In this document: piece after piece, positions 8,790-18,191 of the stretch | Layout: each line of letters opens with the position of its first letter | Numbering within the stretch: the first letter of the stretch is position 1 | Assembly (NCBI GenBank): GCA_024280575.1 | Contig: JAJRPV010000024.1 | Location: 37,598-101,597, forward strand | Reading direction: 5' to 3' | Length of the DNA: 64,000 bases | DNA from: Campylobacterales bacterium | GTDB lineage: Bacteria > Campylobacterota > Campylobacteria > Campylobacterales > Sulfurospirillaceae | Notes under the pieces: generated by a model | The model's database searches: none | What the model saw: only the letters and a program-made list of their open reading frames with translations | What the model was told of the DNA's origin: nothing | Made by a program: the position numbers and the translations under genes

Positions 8790-9587
8790 TTAATTTCCAA
8801 CAATAAATGAACCTCTAAACATACCTTTTGCTATGAAATCTCTTGCTTCATTTTCGCTCTTAAAACCACTTAAATAAACCCTGTAAATTGGGTAATTGTC
8901 TAACATATATCTCTTAACAACGGATTTATATCTTGAAAGTACTTTTGAATATCGACTAGCATATCTATTTGCACCTGATTGTCTTCTAAATGCTCCTATC
9001 TGAACCAAATAATTACTCATACTTACACTTTTAACCTTGGTTTTGTCGCGATTTATTACTCCATTAAAACCAATCACTTCCAATCTGACAGGTGCTGTAC
9101 CATGTGACAACACACCTAATCTTGAAGCAGCAGCATATGATAAATCGATAATTCTTGTTTTTACAAATGGACCTCTATCATTAATTCTAACAATGGCGCT
9201 TTTTGAGTTATTTAGGTTTGTTACTTTTACCATCGTATTCATGGGTAAAGTTTTATTTGCCGCTGTCATATCGTACATATTATAATATTCACCATTTGAA
9301 GTTCTTTTTCCGTGAAAATCTCTACCATACCAACTAGCAATTCCACTAACCGTATCTCCAATCCTCACAGTCGTTGGATAATATGTTTTACCTCCTACCG
9401 TGTATGGTCTCATCGTAGCTTTATGCATACTGTTGGAATTATTTATTCTAACATTTTTAGGTGGTGAAAAATTTGTTTTGTATCTAGGATAATTATTGTA
9501 TTGACGGCTACTGCATCCAATAAATACTATAGCCAATAAAAATGCAAAGCCATATCTAATCAATCTGTGGTATAACAAGCTTTTCAC
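8790..9587 (-). CDS. rlpA: RlpA septal-ring lipoprotein with DPBB and SPOR domains
   Basis: Outer-membrane lipoprotein that cleaves or binds denuded peptidoglycan at the division site. It has a lipobox (FIGCS, Cys near residue 25). A double-psi beta-barrel domain spans about residues 80-170, with GIASWYGRDFHGKRTSNGE, the catalytic-type RINDRGPF, and IDLSYAAASRLG. A SPOR domain covers the last 75 residues (YLVQIGAFRRQSGANRYAS). The start chosen is a GTG 32 bp inside the mltD 3' end. Pairing with mltD suggests joint murein turnover. Confidence 0.94.
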   Translation of the reverse strand: MKSLLYHRLIRYGFAFLLAIVFIGCSSRQYNNYPRYKTNFSPPKNVRINNSNSMHKATMRPYTVGGKTYYPTTVRIGDTVSGIASWYGRDFHGKRTSNGEYYNMYDMTAANKTLPMNTMVKVTNLNNSKSAIVRINDRGPFVKTRIIDLSYAAASRLGVLSHGTAPVRLEVIGFNGVINRDKTKVKSVSMSNYLVQIGAFRRQSGANRYASRYSKVLSRYKSVVKRYMLDNYPIYRVYLSGFKSENEARDFIAKGMFRGSFIVGN

Positions 9588-10773
9588 CTATTTTAATCAT
9601 TGAGTTTTTTTTATGGTTTATTTTGATTATTTTATTCATTGCTACTTTAAATTTTCTCGATATTTTGCCTATTGCGTCGCCTTTTTTTATAATATAACTA
9701 ATCATTACAGGTCTTAATGATGGTATTATCAAAGACTGTCTAATATGCAAGCGATTTGTTTTTAAATGGTTGTATTCTCTTAGCACTCTATAACTAATTC
9801 CATATCTTCTGCCTATCTTATGTAAAGAATCTCCTCTTTTAACCCTATACACATAAAACCTACCAATTGATTTTTTAGGCTTAAAATTTTGTTTAAAAGC
9901 CATTTGCTTTCCATATGGAATATAAATAGTATATTTACCGATTTTAGGCGGTACAAAGTAGTATTTTAGCTGTGGATTATAGATTTTTAACTCTTTTAAA
10001 GAAATTCCGATACTAGAAGCTATGCTACTTAGAGAAGTTCCTTGCTTTACAAAAACTTTCGAAAATGTTTCGGCGGAGCCTTGGTTTAAAAGATAACCTG
10101 AATTATTTTCTAAAATAAAATCTGGGTTATTTGCCATATTTTGCATCATAAGTATTTTTCTAATATACATCCTGCTTTCGTGAGGAAGATATTTTTTATT
10201 TGGGTTAAGTAAAATTTCGAGATTATCAGTCTTGGCTTTTTTTATAGCTCTCAAAACTCTGCCCTCGCCACAGTTATATGCAAGTGCCGCCAAATACCAC
10301 TTTCCAAATATTTTATGTAAGTATTTTAGATATTTGATAGCAGCAATAGTTGATTTTACAGGATCTCTTCTTTCGTCCAAATAACTATTAATCTTTAAGC
10401 CAAATTTCTTAGCAGTATAAGGCATAAACTGCCACATTCCCGAGGCTCTTGATTTTGAATACGCATCTGGTGTAAAGTTTGATTCAGCCATAGCCATATA
10501 CAAAAACGCTTCGGGAATATTAGATTCATTAATAAGCTTTCTCAAATAAGGAACAAATCTATTTCCATCTGACAAAACTCTTAGAAAATGTTTTGTCTTA
10601 TACCTATTTATGTTTTCTTTCATAGATATTAGTTGCATATCTCTTAGAAAACTTGAATCAATATCAAACTTTTTTAAAACCAGTACTTGTTCTTTATAAT
10701 TATTTTGTGTGATTAAAAAAGCATATCCACTTTTAAAAAATAAAATTAAAATTAATAAAATCTTTATCATCAT
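9556..10773 (-). CDS. mltD: membrane-bound lytic murein transglycosylase D with LysM repeats
   Basis: A 405-residue periplasmic enzyme that cuts glycan strands to 1,6-anhydro products. A signal peptide spans residues 1-19. The SLT domain (residues 80-200) shows the catalytic Glu in MAMAESNFTPDAYS, followed by ASGMWQFMPYTAKKFGL and ALAYNCGEGRV. The remainder holds LysM modules for peptidoglycan binding, of which two are clear: YRVKRGDSLHKIGRRYGI and YIIKKGDAIGKISRKFKV. There are two adjacent ATG codons at the start. Its 3' end overlaps rlpA. Confidence 0.94.
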   Translation of the reverse strand: MMIKILLILILFFKSGYAFLITQNNYKEQVLVLKKFDIDSSFLRDMQLISMKENINRYKTKHFLRVLSDGNRFVPYLRKLINESNIPEAFLYMAMAESNFTPDAYSKSRASGMWQFMPYTAKKFGLKINSYLDERRDPVKSTIAAIKYLKYLHKIFGKWYLAALAYNCGEGRVLRAIKKAKTDNLEILLNPNKKYLPHESRMYIRKILMMQNMANNPDFILENNSGYLLNQGSAETFSKVFVKQGTSLSSIASSIGISLKELKIYNPQLKYYFVPPKIGKYTIYIPYGKQMAFKQNFKPKKSIGRFYVYRVKRGDSLHKIGRRYGISYRVLREYNHLKTNRLHIRQSLIIPSLRPVMISYIIKKGDAIGKISRKFKVAMNKIIKINHKKNSMIKIGEKLVIPQID

Positions 10774-10804
10774 GCTCCTTTTTTTAAAATAGCTTTCATT
10801 TTAT

Positions 10805-11592
10805 CTAATTTACACTTTCTAATGCTTTAAAAAGTCTTTTTGCGTTATTTGTTGTCAATTCTTCTACTTCTTTTTCACTCAAATTTAAAATTTCCGCTAT
10901 TTTTGTAGCTACAAAAGTTGTGTAAAAGGGTTCGTTTCTTCCTCCTCTGTGAGGATGTGGTGTCAAATACGGCGAATCCGTTTCTATGATAATTTTATCC
11001 CGTGGAATATCCGGCAAAATTTCTACCAATTTTTGGCATTTTTAAATGTTAAAACTCCACCGATACCAAAATAAAATCCTTTTTCACTTAAATCTAGCAA
11101 ATGCCTTGAAGCGTTATAGCAATGCAAAACTCCACCAACAATATCAGCACCATTTTCAAGCAATACATTTTTACTGTCTTCATTTGCATCTCTGATATGA
11201 ATGATAAGTGGCTTATTTACTTCTATAGCCAACCTTATCTGCTTTGCAAATATATCTTTTTGCCTCTTTTTGTTTTCTTCTTTCTCTTTTTTATAATCTG
11301 GCAATCTAAAATAGTCAAGTCCACACTCACCTACAGCTATGCATCTCTCATCTTTCAAATAAGCTTTTAAGATTTTTTCGTCATATCCGTCTATATTGTA
11401 TGGATGTACTCCTGCTGCAAAAAAGACATTTGGATACCTATAAGCAATCTCTCTCGCTCTTGGCAAATCATTTATATCGGCTCCGGGAATCAAAAAACCC
11501 TTAACTCCTCCATCATTTGCTCTTTTTATAACCTCATCTAAATCTTCAAAATAACTTTTGTCGTCCAAATGTGTATGTGTGTCTATTATCAT
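10805..11592 (-). pseudogene. tatD: TatD-family metal-dependent hydrolase, interrupted by a one-base frameshift
   Basis: TatD-type deoxyribonucleases/hydrolases are about 260 residues long. Here the first frame gives 189 residues (MIIDTHTHLDDKSYF, GVHPYN, GECGLDYFR, IHIRDAN, LHCYN) and stops just after FGIGGVLTFKNAKNW. The second frame resumes at once with the missing C-terminus (VEILPDIPRDKIIIETDSP, TPHPHRGGRNEP). Adding one A to the five-A run at 11030-11034 restores an unbroken NAKKLVEIL junction. All metal ligands are present across the two pieces. The gene is either a recent pseudogene or intact with a homopolymer sequencing error. The ATG overlaps the stop of the diguanylate cyclase gene (ATGA). 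Confidence 0.9.
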
Positions 11593-12827
11593 ACTATCTC
11601 CACTCTATTTTTACCTAAATTTTTTGCTCTGTATAGTGCTTCATCAGCCTCTTTTAAAAGCATATCAATATTTTTTTTCTCACCACTAAAGCTAAGACCG
11701 ATGGATACTGTTATATTAATTTTCCCTTTTTTGGTTTGTATGTTAAGATTAGATATAATTTTTCGTAATTTTGCAAAAAAACCTACTGCCTGCTTCTTGT
11801 CTATATTTCTCAGAGCAATACAAAATTCCTCTCCACCAAATCTTGCTACTAAATCCGAACCCTTTGTATTTTCCCTCAAAATATTTGCAAGAGAAACCAA
11901 AACGCTATCTCCAATATCATGTCCGTATTTATCATTTATCTTTTTAAAATTATCGATATCAATCATAGATACTGCAAAAGAAGATTTATCTTGATAAAAT
12001 TTTACTATTTCTTGGAAAAAGTATCTTCTGTTATAAACTTTTGTCAGAAAATCATTATGCGCCATATTGCTCATTTTTTTCAACTGCTCGTTAAAATCAA
12101 GTGCATTATTTATCCTACAAATCAACTCTTCTTTTCCGAAAGGCTTTTTGATAAAATCATTGGCTCCGATTTTTAAAAATTTTGCAGATATCATAGGCTC
12201 ATTGTTGCCCGTCATGGCTATAATTATCATTTCATTTTTGTCAAATGTTTCTCTTATCGTCTTGGTCAATTCAACTCCATCAATAACTGGCATATTAAAA
12301 TCTGTCAAAACTAATTTTATATCTTTATTGTTTTCAAGATAATTTAGAGCCTCTTCACCATGAGCTGCTACCAAAACATTAAACATCTGGTTATGAAGTA
12401 TCTTTTTAACTTCATTTCTCACGACCATAGAGTCATCCACAAGCATAAGTTTAATATCTCTATTTTTAGATAATCTAGATATTAATGAAAATATATAATT
12501 CACATCTTCAATATTACCTTTATAGACATAATCTACTATATTTTTACCTACCATTTCTTTTTGCAAATCATCGTCTATACTCCCTGTTAAAACAATGACA
12601 GGCAAACCTCTAGACAATACGAAATCGACAATTTCACCATTTGGAGCATCAGGCAAATTCAAATCACATAAAGTTATAAAAAAATCATCATTTTCATCTA
12701 TAATCTCTTCTGCTTGGGCAAATGTATAAGCTTGGATAATATCAAAATCAAGATTTTTTTCCATCTTTTTGCTGATTATTTTTGACAATGCTTTGTTATC
12801 TTCTATTATAAGTATTCTTTCTTTCAT
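11589..12827 (-). CDS. two-receiver response regulator with GGDEF diguanylate cyclase output
   Basis: A 412-residue cytoplasmic protein with two tandem REC domains, about residues 4-115 and 125-240, and a GGDEF domain at about 255-412. The first REC keeps an acidic pocket and CDLNLPDAPNG at the phosphorylation site. The second has LVDDSMVVR, LTDFNMPVIDG and a KP lysine (FIKKPFG). The active site reads RFGGEEF, so c-di-GMP synthesis from GTP is expected. The inhibitory I-site is not conserved: KGSD stands where RxxD would be. Two exact 80-bp repeat cassettes precede its ATG and supply the ribosome binding site. It overlaps tatD by four bases. Confidence 0.93.
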   Translation of the reverse strand: MKERILIIEDNKALSKIISKKMEKNLDFDIIQAYTFAQAEEIIDENDDFFITLCDLNLPDAPNGEIVDFVLSRGLPVIVLTGSIDDDLQKEMVGKNIVDYVYKGNIEDVNYIFSLISRLSKNRDIKLMLVDDSMVVRNEVKKILHNQMFNVLVAAHGEEALNYLENNKDIKLVLTDFNMPVIDGVELTKTIRETFDKNEMIIIAMTGNNEPMISAKFLKIGANDFIKKPFGKEELICRINNALDFNEQLKKMSNMAHNDFLTKVYNRRYFFQEIVKFYQDKSSFAVSMIDIDNFKKINDKYGHDIGDSVLVSLANILRENTKGSDLVARFGGEEFCIALRNIDKKQAVGFFAKLRKIISNLNIQTKKGKINITVSIGLSFSGEKKNIDMLLKEADEALYRAKNLGKNRVEIV

Positions 12828-12830
12828 TTT

Positions 12831-12990
12831 ATGTCCCCTTTTTTCGGAAGTAAATTCCGCAAAAATTCCTCACGACTAAAGCTTTGGCTGTCGCCAAGAA
12901 ATTTTACTTTATGTCCCCTTTTTTCGGAAGTAAATTCCGCAAAAATTCCTCACGACTAAAGCTTTGGCTGTCGCCAAGAAATTTTACTTT
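12831..12990 (-). repeat. two identical tandem 80-bp translation-leader cassettes upstream of the diguanylate cyclase
   Basis: Bases 12831-12910 and 12911-12990 are identical, and a partial third copy (TTTATGTC on the plus strand) starts at 12988. Read on the minus strand, each unit holds hairpin 1 (TTGGC-GACA-GCCAA), the linker CTTTAGTCGTGAGGAATTTTT, shortened here to its core GTCGTGAGGAATTTTT, hairpin 2 (CGGAA-TTTAC-TTCCG), and AAAAAAGGGGACATAA. The proximal unit abuts ATGAAAG, so the GGGG of the repeat is the Shine-Dalgarno sequence. Related cassettes lie at 32184, 34325 and 53258. No protein-coding role is needed to explain it. It fills the gap between recN and the cyclase. Confidence 0.9.
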
Positions 12991-13008
12991 ATGTCTTGTT
13001 TGGTTTTG

Positions 13009-14534
13009 CTACTCCATTAGAGATTTTGCGAATTCTATGGCTTTTTCATGTATCTCTTCTCCGCTTACCATTCTTGCTAACTCTTCTACCCGTTCATCTT
13101 GGCTCAGAAGTTTAACACGGCTTTTGCTGCCCTGTTTTTCTACTAAAAAATGCATATCGGCTTTAGAAGAGAGTTGCGGTTGATGAGATATCGCAAATAT
13201 CTGGTATTTCTTAGACAACGCCAACAATACATTTGCAACGCTCATGGACTCTTTTCCACTGAGATTAGAGTCTATTTCATCTAATATCAATATACCTCCG
13301 TCGCTTTGCAAATACTCTTGTCTTGTGACTAAAAAAGCCAAACGCAAACGGTTATATTCACCTGAACTTATCTTTTTTAATTCAACACTTCCTAAATTGA
13401 CTACAATCTCATCACAACCTAACTCATCTAACTCTTTTTGTTTAATTGAGAGCTTAACATCGGGCATATAAAGCTCTTTTAAATAATCATTTATTTTTTT
13501 ATTCATCGAAGAAAGATTTGCAATTCTTGTTTTTGAAATTATCTGAGATAGTTTTTCAATATTTTCTTTTGCGCTTTTATATTTTTTCTCCAAATCTTCT
13601 TTAGCAAAAGATATATTTTCATACTCTTCCAATTCTTTTAACTTTTGTTTTTTATATGCCAATACTTCTTCAATATCTCCATATCTTTTTTAAGTCCTGC
13701 TATCTTTTCTATTCGCTCAAGCAAAGATTCTATATCAATCTCTTCAAGTTCATCAAGCCTATCCTGTCCTGTTTCAAATCTTGCTCGTAATTCATTCATA
13801 CATTCATCAAAAAAAGAACTGTTCTCCTCCATCAGGTTAAGTGCTTCTATGACGCTTGATTCACTTTGAAAGATTAAAGATGCATCATCAAGAGCAGATG
13901 CTATCTTTTCTTTTTTGGATATTATCTTTTTTTGAAGTTGTAACTCTTCATCTTCTCCCGGTTTTGGATCTACTTCTTCTATTTTTGCTATCTCAAATCT
14001 TGCAAAATCTTTTAATTCTTCAACTTTTTTTTCTTTTTCAACTAGTGTATTTAATTCATCATGCAACTTTTTATATATATAATATCTACTTTTAAAGTTA
14101 TTTAAATTCTCTACATGTAGAGGTTCTTTTGTAAAACATATAGCATCCAAGAGTTCCAATAATCTCCTGTTTTCAAATTCTTCACTATCTTTTACACTTA
14201 AATAATTTATAAATTTTTTAGATATACTGTTGATATTCTTTTTAGATATATTTTGAGAATTTACAAAATACCGAGCAGTTTTTGATTTTGCCAATCTAAA
14301 TATATTTATATCTTCATTTTCAATCCCATATTCACTCATATCAATATTTTTATCAACAGTTGCTTCGATGAGACTAGCACTCGCATCACCATAACCAAAC
14401 AGCGAAAGCAAAGCTTCCATAAGCACTGATTTTCCAGCTCCACTTGGACCTGTAAAAGCTATAAGACCCTCTTTGAAATTTAACTCGCACTGATCAAATG
14501 AGAAATGTTCATTTAGATAAAGTCTCTCTATCAC
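13009..14534 (-). pseudogene. recN: DNA repair ATPase RecN, interrupted by a one-base frameshift
   Basis: RecN is an SMC-like ATPase that handles double-strand breaks, normally about 510-560 residues in one chain. The first frame (298 residues) carries the Walker A loop GPSGAGKSVLMEAL and half of the coiled coil, then stops shortly after KKDMEILKKYW. The second frame gives the other coiled-coil arm and the C-terminal lobe with SSGEYNRLRLAF (signature) and ILILDEIDSNLSG (Walker B). Adding one A to the A6 run at 13686-13691 restores KKRYGDIEEVLAYKKQK. The start is a GTG overlapping the nadK stop. Either it is a pseudogene or a homopolymer base is missing from the sequence. Confidence 0.9.
14111..14120. 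repeat. CTACATGTAG palindrome, one of eight exact copies in the window
   Basis: The 10-bp palindrome CTACATGTAG occurs exactly at 14111, 14986, 18429, 21399, 28613, 61677, 61869 and 63286. Near copies (one base changed) lie at 34598, 38567 or so, 52945 or so, 59801 and 60792, and in both arms of the hairpin at 39933-39961. Nearly all are inside genes and in different reading frames. A rough estimate from base composition gives well under one expected copy. Confidence 0.8.
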
Positions 14535-15406
14535 ATATTTCCCCAGTTTAGTTTATTTCTTAACACCTCAAAATAGTTTCTCTTTAACGAGTGTATCAGT
14601 TTTGCACTCTTGTTGGCAATTTTAATCACAATATTATCAAAATCCCTCATTTTATATTTATCCTGTCCGTCAATTACAATCAGTATATCATCTTTACTTT
14701 TAAATTCAATCTCAAAATCAACCGGTAAAACCAAAGGTCTTTGAGTTAGCGAATGAGGGCAAATCGGAGTAAGTATAAGAGCTTCCGTGAGTGGAAATAC
14801 AACCGGGCCACCAGCAGATATATTGTACGCAGTTGAGCCTGTCGGAGTAGAAACAATAAGACCGTCTCCCCTGTACGAGTTGATCATTTGACCATCTATA
14901 AAAGCATCAATTGTGGACATTGATACTGTATTTTTTCTTGCAAAAACCGCATCATTAAATGCCACAATTTTTTTAACACAACTGCCTACATGTAGAGAAA
15001 TTTCGAGCAACATTCTTTTATCTATTCTATATTCTCCATCAAAAAAACAATCTATAAAATCTTCGATTTCGTTTGTTTTAATATCCGTTAAAAAGCCAAG
15101 CTGTCCGGCATAAATACCAAGAACCGGTTTATTATAACTAAAACTTCTCCTACAAAGGGAGATGAGTGTTCCATCTCCACCAAGAGAAATTAACAAATCA
15201 CTTTCTTGGCACATTTTATCAAAATCAATACCATCGCAATTTAGATTTTTTGCACTGTCATTATCTACTAAAAGTTTTACTTTATGCTTATTTAGTGCTA
15301 TTTTTATGGTATTATAATAAGGAATCAATGAAGCATCATTTGGTTTGCTTACTAAACCGGCACATATAAAAGAATTTATCTTCTCATTATTGTTTGTTAT
15401 TTTCAT
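14531..15406 (-). CDS. nadK: NAD kinase
   Basis: Phosphorylates NAD to NADP. The 291-residue product carries the family GGDGT motif ([15 protein letters not shown], near residue 75) and the NE/D-type region FNDAVFARK. The glycine-rich conserved region is present as [22 protein letters not shown], quoted here in part as [28 protein letters not shown] completes the family set. ATG start. The stop overlaps the recN GTG, a pairing (nadK-recN) common in bacteria. Downstream of its promoter side there is only a 29-bp gap from the PglF-like gene. Confidence 0.97.
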   Translation of the reverse strand: MKITNNNEKINSFICAGLVSKPNDASLIPYYNTIKIALNKHKVKLLVDNDSAKNLNCDGIDFDKMCQESDLLISLGGDGTLISLCRRSFSYNKPVLGIYAGQLGFLTDIKTNEIEDFIDCFFDGEYRIDKRMLLEISLHVGSCVKKIVAFNDAVFARKNTVSMSTIDAFIDGQMINSYRGDGLIVSTPTGSTAYNISAGGPVVFPLTEALILTPICPHSLTQRPLVLPVDFEIEFKSKDDILIVIDGQDKYKMRDFDNIVIKIANKSAKLIHSLKRNYFEVLRNKLNWGNM

Positions 15407-15435
15407 AGTCTCATTATATAGTTATTTAGATTTTT

Positions 15436-17169
15436 TTACAATTTATGATTAAATTCCGGCACAATCTCTTTAAGTTTTTTTAATTTATCTTCACAAATAA
15501 AAAGCTCGGCTATATCTTTGTCTAATTTATCTATATCATACAAAGTCTTCTTCCCAATCATGATAGATTTGTATTTTGTTTCTTTGTCGCTCTCATCTAT
15601 AAGCAATTCTTCGTATAGCTTTTCTCCAGGACGCAGACCAGTAAATTCTATATTAATTTCTTCATTACCGCTTAATTCTATCATTTTTTTAGCTAAATCA
15701 ACTATTTTTATTGGTTTACCCATGTCAAGTACAAAAATCTCTCCGCCTTTTGCTATGGCACCTGTTTGAAGAACCAATTCACAAGCTTCGGGGATTAGCA
15801 TAAAATATCTTATTATATCCGGGTGAGTTACTGTGATAGGACCTCCGCTTTCAATTTGTTTTTTAAATTTTGGAATAACAGATCCACTACTTCCTAGAAC
15901 ATTACCAAATCTGACAGCCACTACTTCAGTATTTTTAGAATCTACATTTCCAGCATACAACTCACAAATTCTTTTTGTAGTACCCATCACATTTGTAGGA
16001 CGAACTGCCTTATCGGTAGATATAAGAATAAATTTTTTCACATCATATTTTATCGCTAAATCAATGCAATTTTTAGTGCCTATTATATTATTTTCTATTC
16101 CTTCTTCTATATTAGCCTCAACCAAAGGCACATGTTTATATGCAGCAGCATGTATTATAATATCCGGCTTGATAGTGGATATCACTTTTTCTAATAGTTT
16201 TTTATTTAAAACGCTCAGCATCAAAGGCTTGACTATATCACTGTTTAATTCTTCGTTTATTACATAGAGATTGTATTCACTATGATCAATCAAACTTAGT
16301 TCTTTTACGCCGTAATTTATGCATTGTCTGCTGATTTCGCTGCCTATACTTCCTCCAGCACCAGTTACCAATACTTTTTTATCTTTTAAAAATGAAGCAA
16401 TCGCTTTTTTGTCTAAATCCTTTGGGTGACGCGCTAATAAATCTTCTACGCTTATATTTTTAGGTTGTGTCAAAAAAGCTTTATCTGATAAAATATTATC
16501 AAGCGAAGGAAGTATTTGAATTTTATAAAAATAACCACTAAGCTTTTGATATATAATCTTTGCTCGGCTTGGATCAGCTGACGGCATCGCAATAACCAAT
16601 AAATCATATTTATTGTCTTTACCTATTATTTCTTTTAATTTATCTTTAGAAATTATTTTTACGCTGTCAATACTTCTTTTTTGTAATTTTTTGTTATCAT
16701 CTACAAAATATTTTATTTTATATTCTGAATCCCTATACTCTTCTTCAAGTTTGAGACCAGCCCTGCCCGCACCATATATAACTAATAATTTATCTTTTTT
16801 TATTTTACTTTTATTGACTAGCATACAATAAAGATACATGGAAAAATTTATAATAAAAAGATAAAGAAACAACTCAGACATCAGCAAAGAGATACTTAAA
16901 AATCTGTAGAAAATTGGTGCATAAACTATAAAGGCACAAAAGTATACCAGGCTTTTTAATATAAAAGTTTTTTGTGTGGCTTTTGACCAAGACAGCGAGA
17001 AATCTTTAAAAATTAATATAGAAGCTATAATACGAATGCATATTACAAGAAGTACTGCTTGTAGTTCAAAATGAATATGAAATATCCAAAATGTCCAAGC
17101 AAAAGTAATAAAACTTAGACCTATTATTACAAATATATTCAAAATTCTTTTATCTATATATGAACTCAT
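15436..17169 (-). CDS. pglF: membrane-anchored nucleotide-sugar 4,6-dehydratase, PglF/WbpM type
   Basis: A 577-residue inner-membrane enzyme. Four hydrophobic segments occupy about residues 8-120. A CoA-binding-like domain (YGAGRAGLKLEEEY) follows, then an extended SDR domain from about residue 270 with the NAD loop GAGGSIGSEISRQ and the dehydratase motif STDKAVRPTNVMGTTKR. In C. jejuni PglF converts UDP-GlcNAc to the 4-keto-6-deoxy sugar that begins bacillosamine synthesis for N-glycosylation. It neighbours galE, as in pgl loci, but no other pgl gene lies in this window. It could equally serve O-antigen or capsule synthesis. Confidence 0.88.
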   Translation of the reverse strand: MSSYIDKRILNIFVIIGLSFITFAWTFWIFHIHFELQAVLLVICIRIIASILIFKDFSLSWSKATQKTFILKSLVYFCAFIVYAPIFYRFLSISLLMSELFLYLFIINFSMYLYCMLVNKSKIKKDKLLVIYGAGRAGLKLEEEYRDSEYKIKYFVDDNKKLQKRSIDSVKIISKDKLKEIIGKDNKYDLLVIAMPSADPSRAKIIYQKLSGYFYKIQILPSLDNILSDKAFLTQPKNISVEDLLARHPKDLDKKAIASFLKDKKVLVTGAGGSIGSEISRQCINYGVKELSLIDHSEYNLYVINEELNSDIVKPLMLSVLNKKLLEKVISTIKPDIIIHAAAYKHVPLVEANIEEGIENNIIGTKNCIDLAIKYDVKKFILISTDKAVRPTNVMGTTKRICELYAGNVDSKNTEVVAVRFGNVLGSSGSVIPKFKKQIESGGPITVTHPDIIRYFMLIPEACELVLQTGAIAKGGEIFVLDMGKPIKIVDLAKKMIELSGNEEINIEFTGLRPGEKLYEELLIDESDKETKYKSIMIGKKTLYDIDKLDKDIAELFICEDKLKKLKEIVPEFNHKL

Positions 17170-17183
17170 ATCATATCACCTTT

Positions 17184-18191
17184 TTACACATAACCATTTG
17201 GATTGTCTGATTGCCATCTCCAGGTATCTTCGCACATTTTATCTATGTCTTTTTTAGCATTCCAACCTAAAATATCTTTGGCAAAGCTTGGGTCTGCAAA
17301 ACATTTTGCTATATCCCCTGCTCTTCTTTGTGCTATTTTGTAGTTTATTTTCTTCCCTGAAGCCTTCTCGAAAGCTTTTACCATATCTAGAACAGAATAT
17401 CCGTTACCTGTGCCTAGATTTACTGTCAATACATCATCTATTTTAGAGATTTTATCCAATGCCCCAACATGACCATTTGCTAAATCTACCACATGTATAT
17501 AATCTCTCACGCCTGTACCATCATGAGTATCATAGTCACCGCCAAAAACACTTAAACACTCCCTTTTTCCAACAGCGGTTTGGGATATAAAAGGCATTAA
17601 ATTGTTTGGTATTCCGTTTGGATCTTCCCCTATGAGTCCAGATTCATGAGCACCGACCGGATTAAAATATCTCAGTAGAATTATCTTCCAATTCTTATCG
17701 GAGATATATATATCCCTGAGTATTTCTTCTATAAACAGTTTGCTTCTTCCATATGGATTTGTGGCACTGAGCGTAAAATCTTCTTTTATCGGCGTTTTGT
17801 GAGGATCTCCATAAACAGTCGCAGAAGAGCTGAAAACAATCTTTTTACAATTATTACTTTGCATGACTTCACAAAGAGAAATCGTGCCATTTATATTATT
17901 GTCATAATATTTCAATGGTTTCTCCACTGATTCTCCGACAGCTTTTAGCCCTGCAAAGTGAATAACAGAGTCTATATCATATTTGTCAAAAACCTTTTGC
18001 AGAGCATTTTGATCTCTTATATCACCCTTTTCAAGGGGTATTTTTTTTCCAATTATTTTTTCTACTCGTTTTAAGCTTTCCAAAGAAGAGTTGCAAAAAT
18101 TATCAAATACCACAAAATCATATCCTGCCTCATGCAGTGCTATACAGGTGTGTGAACCTATATATCCTGCTCCTCCTGTGACTAAAATCAT
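17184..18191 (-). CDS. galE: UDP-glucose 4-epimerase
   Basis: A 335-residue extended short-chain dehydrogenase that interconverts UDP-glucose/UDP-galactose (or the N-acetyl forms). It has the Rossmann loop GGAGYIGSHTCIAL at residues 6-19, a catalytic YxxxK as YGRSK near residue 146 and SSSATVYG before it. Substrate loops such as RYFNPVGAHESGLIGE are present. The length and motifs are typical. Its neighbours are the PglF-type dehydratase (14 bp away) and purL, whose stop it overlaps, so sugar-nucleotide supply for surface glycans is the likely role. Confidence 0.95.
   Translation of the reverse strand: MILVTGGAGYIGSHTCIALHEAGYDFVVFDNFCNSSLESLKRVEKIIGKKIPLEKGDIRDQNALQKVFDKYDIDSVIHFAGLKAVGESVEKPLKYYDNNINGTISLCEVMQSNNCKKIVFSSSATVYGDPHKTPIKEDFTLSATNPYGRSKLFIEEILRDIYISDKNWKIILLRYFNPVGAHESGLIGEDPNGIPNNLMPFISQTAVGKRECLSVFGGDYDTHDGTGVRDYIHVVDLANGHVGALDKISKIDDVLTVNLGTGNGYSVLDMVKAFEKASGKKINYKIAQRRAGDIAKCFADPSFAKDILGWNAKKDIDKMCEDTWRWQSDNPNGYV

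Noticed and set aside
12831..12990. CRISPR-like array from the repeated 80-bp units
   Set aside because: Units are contiguous with no spacers, occur at four loci, and carry a ribosome binding site next to a gene start.
12884..13183. 99-aa plus-strand ORF with SPFFGSKFRKNSSRL
   Set aside because: It is the reverse-strand reading of the cassette and of the recN 3' end. The similar peptide on the minus strand at 32142-32354 is the same artefact.
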